The translations under genes and the position numbers were made by a program. From Gillisia sp. CAL575 (GTDB taxonomy: Bacteria; Bacteroidota; Bacteroidia; Flavobacteriales; Flavobacteriaceae), in assembly GCF_000403785.1 (NCBI RefSeq), contig NZ_APHJ01000024.1, positions 40,271-104,270 on the forward strand: a DNA stretch of 64,000 bases. The letters are read 5' to 3'. Shown piece by piece: positions 55,461 through 64,000 of the stretch. Position 1 is the first letter of the stretch. Every line of letters starts with the position of its first letter. A model generated the notes under the pieces. The model saw only the letters and a program-made list of their open reading frames with translations, searched no databases and had not been told where the DNA came from.

Positions 55461-56876
55461 ATGAAGAAATTGAAAAAATTGGCGTTGTCTCTTTGCGCGA
55501 TGGGAGTTTTATTTACCTCCTGTGAAAAGGATGAAGCTACAGAGAACGCTACAGATGTAGTAAATACAGACCTTCAAGAGCCTGTATTTAAAAATTATAT
55601 GGTAATTACCAAAAGCACTGAATTAACCAAAAGTGCAGAAGAATTTCTAAAAGCCTCTGGAGGAAATATAGTAAAAACTATTCCTGAAATAGGAATTGCA
55701 ATTGTACAATCTGATGACTTGGACTTTATGCAAAAGACTTTGAAGAGTAAAGAAATTCAATCTGTTGTTCCAGATTATGAAATTCAATGGATACCATCTA
55801 CAGAAAATGAGCTTACGAGCATGAATGCTTCAACAGAAGCTTTAAGTCCAAGTGCAGGTGATACTGAACCTGCATATATTCGTTTATGGGGTATGGATGC
55901 AATAGATGCTCCAGAGGCATGGAATGCGGGATTCACCGGTAAGGGAGCAAGTGTATTTGTTCTTGACTCAGGTATAGACAGGGATAATGTTGAATTTGCA
56001 CAAACTCTCAACAAAGATCTTTCCGCTTCCTTTGTAGCAGGTGAAACCTATTATACAAGACCAGGAAGATTTACTAATCATGGAACTCACGTTGCTGGAA
56101 CTATAAATGCAAATAAGAATAATTTTGGAGTAATAGGAGTTGCTTATGAAGCAGAACTTGTTGCTGTAAAAGTTTTATCTGAATTTACTGGTAGTGGTGC
56201 ATTTAGTTCTATAAACGCGGGTATAGTTTATGCAGGTAATAACAATGCCGATGTTGTTAATATGAGCTTAGGTGCTACGTTTAACAAAAACGGTAAGCTG
56301 ACAGATGCTGATGGCGTGGAATTTAAAATTCCTGCAAAATTTATTCAGGAGATTATCCTTGCGCAACAAAGAGCAATAGATTATGCTTTCAACAAAGGGG
56401 TAACCATCATTGTTTCTGCTGGAAACGATGGGGTAAATTATGATGGTAATGGATCGGAAACTAAGTTGCCAGGTAGCATGAACAACGTTATTACAATTTC
56501 CGCTACTGCTCCAGAAGGATGGCATCCATTTTTAAATCCAGATACAAATTTAGATATTCCTGCTAGTTATACTACTTATGGTAGATCATTAATTGACCTT
56601 GCAGCACCAGGTGGTGATGGAGATGTATCTCAATTGGATATGATATTTAGTGTTGCAAGTGGTGTGGACGCTTTTAATTACAATGCTGGTACCAGTATGG
56701 CTTCTCCACACGCAGCGGGAGTTGCTGCACTGATAATAGCTAAAAACGGTGGACAAATGAGTCCTCATGAAGTTGCAAAACAAATGATTAATTCAGCAGA
56801 TAAAGTAGATGGAAACGGTCAAAGTCTTTTCTTTGGAAAAGGTCGTGTAAATGCATTTAGAGCAGTGACAGAATAA
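55461..56876 (+). CDS. S8 (subtilisin-like) serine peptidase lipoprotein
   Basis: This 471-residue protein has a lipoprotein signal (LSLCAMGVLFTSC, lipidated cysteine at residue 21). An inhibitor-I9-like propeptide spans about residues 47-110. The subtilisin domain has the triad Asp169 (FVLDSGIDRD), His210 (NHGTHVAGT) and Ser412 (GTSMASPHAAGVAAL). The active-site triad is intact. It is expected to act at the cell surface or in the periplasm on proteins. It is bracketed by near-identical terminators. No T9SS tail is present. Confidence 0.95.
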   Translation: MKKLKKLALSLCAMGVLFTSCEKDEATENATDVVNTDLQEPVFKNYMVITKSTELTKSAEEFLKASGGNIVKTIPEIGIAIVQSDDLDFMQKTLKSKEIQSVVPDYEIQWIPSTENELTSMNASTEALSPSAGDTEPAYIRLWGMDAIDAPEAWNAGFTGKGASVFVLDSGIDRDNVEFAQTLNKDLSASFVAGETYYTRPGRFTNHGTHVAGTINANKNNFGVIGVAYEAELVAVKVLSEFTGSGAFSSINAGIVYAGNNNADVVNMSLGATFNKNGKLTDADGVEFKIPAKFIQEIILAQQRAIDYAFNKGVTIIVSAGNDGVNYDGNGSETKLPGSMNNVITISATAPEGWHPFLNPDTNLDIPASYTTYGRSLIDLAAPGGDGDVSQLDMIFSVASGVDAFNYNAGTSMASPHAAGVAALIIAKNGGQMSPHEVAKQMINSADKVDGNGQSLFFGKGRVNAFRAVTE

Positions 56877-56894
56877 TCAATAATATTTTAATTT

Positions 56895-56922
56895 AAAAAG
56901 CCCTTTAATTGGGGCTTTTTTT
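56895..56922 (+). terminator. Terminator after the S8 peptidase gene
   Basis: AAAAGCCC and GGGGCTTTTTTT form the stem around TTTAATT. The sequence differs by one base from the rplS terminator. Confidence 0.88.
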
Positions 56923-57059
56923 ATGGAAAAATTCTAGCTATTTATAAATAAGTCAATAAATTTATTTACAAATGTTAATAAGTTTAACTCACAAACTGTT
57001 GATAACTAAATAGTTAAAAATATTTAATTCCTCGAAATTTGATTGTAAATTTATATGTG

Positions 57060-57358
57060 CTTTTAATTTAAAGGAATGACAAAAGGATTTCTTTTTTAAT
57101 TAAAGTGATGTAAAGATTTCTTTACATAGGTTCTAATCTTCTATATAACGCATATTTTGCTAAGCAAAAGTAGTTTGAAAGATTTGACCGGTTTTGATAT
57201 AATTTAAGCGCGTTTGTGAGTAAATTATGTCGTTTTGCAGTAGCGCACGAAATAAGTTCTATTAATTAACTTATAAATGATCTTAAATGATCTAGCGGTA
57301 AAGCGTTATTACATTAGAAGCCATTTCAATATACAAAGTATATTGAAATGGCTTTTTT
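57060..57358 (+). ncRNA. Candidate small RNA ending at a strong orphan terminator
   Basis: The S8 peptidase transcript already ends at 56922, and no ORF lies before the strong terminator at 57318-57358, so that terminator needs another transcript. Within the interval there are a hairpin TTTTGC-TAA-GCAAAA (57155-57169), a short-spacer -7-like box TATTTTG (57153-57159), the direct repeat TTAAATGATC and GC-bearing segments unlike the AT-rich surroundings. The 5' end is not determined. Confidence 0.4.
57318..57358 (+). terminator. 17-bp perfect-stem orphan terminator
   Basis: AAGCCATTTCAATATAC pairs perfectly with its complement around an AAA loop, followed by a T run. No gene precedes it on the plus strand within 440 bases except the already-terminated peptidase gene. 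Confidence 0.9.
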
Positions 57359-57553
57359 AATACTAAATTTTCCCTAAAACCTTTATTTTAGCGCAATCTC
57401 ACCTATGATAAAAATTCTAAAATACGTATCTTCGCGAGACTTAGGATTTTACATCCTATTTTTTTCGAAATCCATAAATAATTAATAGACCTATTAAGTT
57501 ATCAGAAATTTATTTTATAACTGAACTCGGTTTATTCTTAAATAAATACTTAA

Positions 57554-59776
<2,223 letters not shown>

Positions 59777-59797
59777 AATCCCCTGAATTAATATTTG

Positions 59798-59831
59798 AAA
59801 AGCCCCAATGAAATTCATTGGGGCTTTTTTT
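59798..59831 (+). terminator. Terminator after the isocitrate dehydrogenase gene
   Basis: AAAAGCCCCAATG pairs with CATTGGGGCTTTT around AAATT, followed by a T run. Confidence 0.9.
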
Positions 59832-59934
59832 ATTAATAAAAATATTGAATAAACGTTTTAGAATTGTTTCATAAGAACTTTATAGTTTTTATGTGTATTA
59901 AACAACATATCCTATATTTACTTCAAAAAACAGT

Positions 59935-62301
59935 TTGAATAAATTTACCTCGATCTTATTCCTTTTCTTTTTTAGCCTCCTTCAAGCCCAAGAAACATAC
60001 ACTATTAATGGTGTAATAAAAGACGAATCTAGTAATGAAACCCTATACGGTGTTAATATTTTAGTTACCGATTTAAACTCTGGTGTTGTTAGTAACGAAT
60101 ATGGTTTTTATTCTTTAAAACTTCCAAAAGGTTCACACAATTTAATAATCTCATATATAGGATATCAAGAGCAATCTATTACAATAGTCATTGATCGAAA
60201 TAGTACTTTTAATTTTTCATTAATAGAATCTTCAGAAAATTTAGAGGAGATAGTTATTACTAGCAATTCCCAGAGATCAAATATTCGAGGACCAGAAATG
60301 AGTGTTAACAGATTAGATATAAACACCATACAAAAACTACCAGTTGTTTTTGGTGAGGCAGATGTAGTGAAATCTTTATTACTATTACCTGGTGTTTCAA
60401 ATGCAGGAGAAGGTTCATCGGGCTTTAATGTAAGAGGTGGTGCTGTAGATCAAAATCTTATTCTATTGGATGAGGCTACAATTTATAATTCATCACATCT
60501 ATTCGGACTATTTTCGGTTTTTAATCCAGATGCAATTAAAAATTTAAAACTTTATAAAGGAGGAATTCCAGCAAAATATGGTGGTAGAGTTTCATCAGTT
60601 TTAGAGATTTTCCAAAAAGATGGTAATAGTAAGGAATTTAAAGCGAATGGCGGAATTGGGATAATCTCCAGTAGGATTCTAGCCGAAGGGCCAATTGTTC
60701 AAGATAAAGGTTCGTTTTTAATTGGAGGAAGAAGTTCCTATGCTCACTTATTTCTAAAATTAACTGAGAACGATAACACTGCATATTTTTACGACCTAAA
60801 TACCAAGTTGAGTTATAGATTAGATAATAGTAATACCCTCCTATTTTCCGGGTATTTTGGAAGAGATGTGTTCAACATTAGTGATAGCTTCAAAAACACT
60901 TATGGAAATGCGGTCTTTAATCTAAGATGGAATCATGTGCTTACAGATAATATTTTCACTAATTTATCAGTCATTTATAGTGATTATTATTATGGTCTTA
61001 CCCTAGATTTTGTTGAGTTTAATTGGAACAGCGGAATTAAAAACCTCAATTTAAAGTACGATTTTAGTCAGTATGTTAGTGATAATCTTAGCCTTGAATA
61101 CGGAATTCAAAACACATATTATGAATTTAATCCTGGAGAGATAGAGCCAAGTACTCCAACATCAGGAATTATCGATTATAAATTAACTAAAAAGTATGCC
61201 TTTGAAACTGCCGTATATTTATCTGCAGAACAGCAATTAAGCGATAACCTAACTGCAGAATACGGTTTGAGATTTAGCAATTTTTTTAGATTAGGACAAG
61301 ATGAACTTAATATATACAATAATGATCAGGCAGTAATTTTCAACAATGATTTTAAAATATATGAAGGGGCGTTACCAATTGATTCTAAATTTTTAAAGAA
61401 ATCTAAAGTCGAAAAATATTTCCAAGCACTAGAACCAAGATTAGCCTTAGCTTTTAGTCTTAGCAACAATCAATCTATAAAAATTAGTTATAATAGAATG
61501 ACTCAATATTTACATCTCATTACCAATACCAGCTCACCCACTCCATTAGATATTTGGGCTCCAAGTGGGAAATATATAGACCCGCAAATACTCGATCAAG
61601 TTGCGCTAGGCTATTTCCGAAACCTTAAAGAAGATGTATACTCTCTGGAAATAGAAGGTTTTTATAAGAAGATAAAAAACAGAATTAATTATATAGACGG
61701 TGCCAATCTTATTGCTAATAATGCAATTGAACAAGTTATACTGCCTGGAAAAGCGAGAGCTTATGGATTAGAATTATTATTAAAAAAAAATAAAGGAGCT
61801 TTCACTGGATGGTTTGCCTACACCCTATCAAAATCAGAACAGAAAACACCTAGTAGAACAGCATTAGAAACAGGAATTAATAATGGTACTTGGTATAATA
61901 CTGCTTATGACAAAACCCATGATATCTCCATAACTGCAAGTTATGAACTAAGTGAAAAATGGCAAGTTAATAGTACCTTCAATTACCAAACTGGGTTACC
62001 TACTACATATCCCAACGCACAATATAACTTTGAGAGCTTAGTGATCCCAGTTTATTCTGCAAGAAATAGTGAACGTTTACCTGCGTATCATAGACTGGAT
62101 ATTTCAGCTACTTACACTCCAGCTAAAAACAAAAATAGAGATTTTAAATCTTCATGGAACTTTGGGATCTACAATTTATACGGAAGGAGAAATGCAGTAT
62201 CACTAAGCTTTAGAAATAATGAGGATTCCAATATGAATGAAGCAGTGAGACTATCCATTTTTGGTATAATACCATCTGTAACCTATAATTTCAAGTTTTA
62301 G
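59935..62301 (+). CDS. TonB-dependent outer-membrane receptor
   Basis: This 788-residue receptor begins with TTG. A signal peptide (ILFLFFFSLLQAQ) is followed by a CarboxypepD_reg-like domain (about residues 22-105, GVIKDESSNETLYGVNI), a plug domain (VKSLLLLPGVSNAGEGSSGF, NVRGGAVDQNLILLDEA) and a beta-barrel ending FNFKF-type with a terminal Phe. It imports or binds an unknown ligand using TonB energy. The DUF4249 lipoprotein gene follows three bases downstream, a standard pair. A -7-like box TATATTTA lies upstream. Confidence 0.94.
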   Translation: MNKFTSILFLFFFSLLQAQETYTINGVIKDESSNETLYGVNILVTDLNSGVVSNEYGFYSLKLPKGSHNLIISYIGYQEQSITIVIDRNSTFNFSLIESSENLEEIVITSNSQRSNIRGPEMSVNRLDINTIQKLPVVFGEADVVKSLLLLPGVSNAGEGSSGFNVRGGAVDQNLILLDEATIYNSSHLFGLFSVFNPDAIKNLKLYKGGIPAKYGGRVSSVLEIFQKDGNSKEFKANGGIGIISSRILAEGPIVQDKGSFLIGGRSSYAHLFLKLTENDNTAYFYDLNTKLSYRLDNSNTLLFSGYFGRDVFNISDSFKNTYGNAVFNLRWNHVLTDNIFTNLSVIYSDYYYGLTLDFVEFNWNSGIKNLNLKYDFSQYVSDNLSLEYGIQNTYYEFNPGEIEPSTPTSGIIDYKLTKKYAFETAVYLSAEQQLSDNLTAEYGLRFSNFFRLGQDELNIYNNDQAVIFNNDFKIYEGALPIDSKFLKKSKVEKYFQALEPRLALAFSLSNNQSIKISYNRMTQYLHLITNTSSPTPLDIWAPSGKYIDPQILDQVALGYFRNLKEDVYSLEIEGFYKKIKNRINYIDGANLIANNAIEQVILPGKARAYGLELLLKKNKGAFTGWFAYTLSKSEQKTPSRTALETGINNGTWYNTAYDKTHDISITASYELSEKWQVNSTFNYQTGLPTTYPNAQYNFESLVIPVYSARNSERLPAYHRLDISATYTPAKNKNRDFKSSWNFGIYNLYGRRNAVSLSFRNNEDSNMNEAVRLSIFGIIPSVTYNFKF

Positions 62302-62304
62302 ATA

Positions 62305-63117
62305 ATGAAAATAGCCTTTAGAGTATTCGCCTTCTTATTATTAATGATAAGCTTGTCATGTGAGGATGTGGTTCAAATCGATTTACAAGAATCAACACCA
62401 CGATTGGTAGTTGAAGCTTCAATTATATGGAAGAAAGGCACCAATGGAAATTATCAAATTATTAAATTAACTACAACTAAGCCATATTTTGAAACAGATT
62501 ATTCCCCAGCGACAGGTGCTATAGTTGAAATTAAAACTCCAAGTGGTGAAACATTTAATTTTATAGAAGAATATGCTGGTATCTATACCAATACAAATTT
62601 TGTCCCTAACCTAAATGCAGAATACCAGCTAACAATTCTATTTAATGAAGAAATATATACTGCCTCAGAAAGTATGATTCCCGTAGTTAATTTAGAAGAA
62701 GTAGAACAGACATTTAATGGAGGTTTTAGTGGAGACGAAATTGAGCTAAGAGCTTATTTTTCAGACCCTGCTGAGATTCCTAACTATTATCTATTTAAAT
62801 TCTTATTACAAGAAGATATCACACTTCAAATTTATGAGGATGAGTTTACAAATGGCAATAGAACCTTCGCATACTTTTCGGATGAAAACCTAGAAGTTGG
62901 GGATATGGTATCTTTCGAAATACAGGGAATATCAGAAAGATTTTATGAATACCTTTATATCTTAAGCTCTCAGGCTGGAGAAAGTAATGGAGGTCCCTTC
63001 CAAACTCAACCAACAATTGTAAGAGGTAATATAATTAATGAGAGTAATCCTGATAATTTTGCATTTGGTTATTTTAGACTATCAGAAACTAACAATCTGG
63101 ACTATAGAATACAATAA
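62305..63117 (+). CDS. DUF4249 lipoprotein partner of the TonB receptor
   Basis: This 270-residue lipoprotein has a lipobox (FLLLMISLSC, lipidated cysteine near residue 19). It has the DUF4249 pattern: LVVEASI near the start, VEIKTPSGETFNF, and a soluble beta-sandwich domain. The family is encoded beside TonB receptors with carboxypeptidase-like domains in Bacteroidota and is thought to help bind the ligand on the cell surface. It starts three bases after the receptor stop, so they are co-transcribed. Confidence 0.9.
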   Translation: MKIAFRVFAFLLLMISLSCEDVVQIDLQESTPRLVVEASIIWKKGTNGNYQIIKLTTTKPYFETDYSPATGAIVEIKTPSGETFNFIEEYAGIYTNTNFVPNLNAEYQLTILFNEEIYTASESMIPVVNLEEVEQTFNGGFSGDEIELRAYFSDPAEIPNYYLFKFLLQEDITLQIYEDEFTNGNRTFAYFSDENLEVGDMVSFEIQGISERFYEYLYILSSQAGESNGGPFQTQPTIVRGNIINESNPDNFAFGYFRLSETNNLDYRIQ

Positions 63118-63143
63118 TTACTGCATAAATCAATTAATGCACC

Positions 63144-63365
63144 ATGAAACACACTAACAAAAAACAGCTTGGCAAAGGAATTAAATACTTAGCCGGAGCT
63201 TTGCCCTTAACCCTCTTAGGCCCTGTCGTTCTCTATTCTGCATTTCATAATAAAGAACATCCATATTATATCTTCGTTCTAATATTTGGGCTAATGGCCT
63301 TTATTGGAGCAATTATATTGATGTTTCTTGGAATTCGAACAATTATGAAAGCCTTATTTGATTGA
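63144..63365 (+). CDS. Small membrane protein, DUF6095-like
   Basis: This is a 73-residue protein with two hydrophobic helices (KYLAGALPLTLLGPVVLYSAF and IFVLIFGLMAFIGAIILMFL) and a short charged N-terminus. It matches the flavobacterial DUF6095 family by the KGIKYLAGALPL start and the FLGIRTIMKALFD end. The function is unknown. It lies 26 bases after the DUF4249 gene and may be on the same transcript. Confidence 0.8.
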   Translation: MKHTNKKQLGKGIKYLAGALPLTLLGPVVLYSAFHNKEHPYYIFVLIFGLMAFIGAIILMFLGIRTIMKALFD

Positions 63366-63458
63366 GAATAACTATAAGATCAAAACAACAGAATCCAAAT
63401 TTTGGTCGTCAAGTACTAATTTAAAGCTAGATTAAGTTATCATAATTATAATAGTTAT

Positions 63459-63529
63459 GCGTCCCACTCCGGCTTCGCCTTGTGCCGGGCTTTCCGCGCT
63501 ACGCGGTAGCTCGCCTCAATCCCTGGCCG
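63459..63529. repeat. GC-rich intergenic repeat with hairpins beside the rRNA operon
   Basis: A sharply GC-rich stretch in AT-rich surroundings contains CCGCG-CTA-CGCGG (63494-63506), CTCCGGCTTCGCC and CGGGCTTTCCGCG, and ends TCAATCCCTGGCCG. Similar segments occur between genes in many flavobacteria by my recollection. No ORF spans it. Confidence 0.6.
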
Positions 63530-63626
63530 ATTTCTCATAAACATCAAACTTCTTTTAGCTTAGGAGTAATTCTCTTAGGATCTCTACGCAAAGTATTATC
63601 TATTATTACCCCAAAATATCCAAACC

Positions 63627-63659
63627 AAAAAAACCCCTCCATTATAGATGAAGGGGTTT
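63627..63659 (-). terminator. Second terminator after the 5S rRNA gene
   Basis: On the minus strand AAACCCCTTCAT pairs with ATGGAGGGGTTT with one mismatch, followed by a T run. It lies downstream of a first terminator. Confidence 0.75.
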
Positions 63660-63679
63660 AATTAGAACTTAATGTAAAC

Positions 63680-63712
63680 AAAAAAAGCACCTATCTATTG
63701 ATAAGTGCTTTT
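63680..63712 (-). terminator. First terminator after the 5S rRNA gene
   Basis: On the minus strand AAAAGCACTTATC pairs with GATAGGTGCTTTT, with a T run after it, just past the 5S gene. Confidence 0.85.
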
Positions 63713-63719
63713 CAAAAAA

Positions 63720-63828
<109 letters not shown>

Positions 63829-64000
63829 AAAAATGAGTTAGAAAGTTTAAAAGTATTAAAGTTGTAAAGGTTTGTTGCCTTTTAACTTTTGTACTTGTTA
63901 CTTTTTAACTGCGCCTTTGGCGCTAATAAGATTAACATATGGGAAATAAACAATAGAAGAAAATTAGATTAAATAATTAATAGCACCTTAGATAGGTTTT

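Noticed and set aside
56941..57030. Replication origin after the S8 peptidase gene (TGTTGATAA and TAACTA-AA-TAGTTA motifs)
   Set aside because: A single one-mismatch DnaA-like box and a short palindrome in AT-rich DNA are not enough.
63829..64000. 3' end of 23S rRNA at the right edge
   Set aside because: The sequence is AT-rich and lacks recognisable 23S 3' segments on the minus strand. It is taken as the 23S-5S spacer.

Overview
This window looks like chromosomal DNA from a marine-type member of the Flavobacteriaceae (Bacteroidota), perhaps near Gramella/Christiangramia, Salegentibacter or Zunongwangia. The genus is an inference from gene content only. The supporting evidence is low GC with A-rich rather than Shine-Dalgarno start regions, promoters of the Bacteroidota type (-7 box TAnnTTTG), a type IX secretion (T9SS) sorting domain, a TonB-dependent receptor/DUF4249 pair, a DUF5686 outer-membrane protein, and several families largely confined to Flavobacteriia (DUF6503-, DUF6913-, DUF6095- and DUF4835/PorD-like). 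It is mostly ordinary core genome. I see no CRISPR array, prophage, transposase gene or tRNA gene.

Layout. 1-13 kb: the end of an ABC ATPase gene, a lipoprotein, smpB, a DUF5686 outer-membrane protein, pcm, an oxidoreductase, 3-hydroxyacyl-CoA dehydrogenase, DUF1015, a YggS-type PLP protein, an exonuclease/GIY-YIG fusion, a potassium channel with a zinc ribbon, and miaA. 13-18 kb: one 1573-residue secreted HYR/NHL repeat protein with a T9SS tail, flanked by dispersed repeats on one side and a MITE-like inverted repeat on the other. 18-31 kb, all minus strand: an RprXY-like two-component system, coaE-ybbR-GT2, fabI, and the recN-porD-coaBC-rpoZ-bamD block, then dapA with an apparently frameshifted DUF6913 gene and a membrane protein. 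31-42 kb: a split 5'-nucleotidase pair, ligA, VOC protein, LOG-family protein, prmC, a GNAT enzyme, then the overlapping chain ribD-HAD-EamA-yigZ and a convergent thioesterase. 42-50 kb: dnaA, a low-molecular-weight tyrosine phosphatase, an RsmI-like methyltransferase, a lysozyme-like secreted protein, mltG-GNAT-dapF, and a DegP/HtrA protease. 50-64 kb: a long GAPDH, DUF748, a coiled-coil membrane protein, trmD, rplS, an S8 peptidase lipoprotein, monomeric isocitrate dehydrogenase, a TonB receptor with its DUF4249 lipoprotein, a DUF6095 protein, and a 5S rRNA gene on the minus strand. The rest of that rRNA operon must lie beyond the right edge.

How genes work together. Envelope and cell-wall functions recur (BamD, PorD, MltG, DapA, DapF, DegP, DUF5686, TonB receptor, lysozyme-like protein). 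So do cofactor functions (CoaBC, CoaE, RibD, YggS) and RNA modification or ribosome functions (SmpB, MiaA, TrmD, L19, RsmI-like, PrmC).

Points most worth a second look: a single-base frameshift candidate in the DUF6913 gene; a long orphan terminator at 57318-57358 with no gene upstream, suggesting a small RNA; the overlapping ribD-HAD-EamA chain, which suggests the riboflavin phosphatase and a flavin transporter; promoters so close to the start codons of smpB and ribD that the mRNAs should be nearly leaderless; a 24-bp perfect palindrome in a 5' leader; a short minus-strand ORF sharing the rplS terminator; and several repeat families. I found no clearly new multi-gene system.
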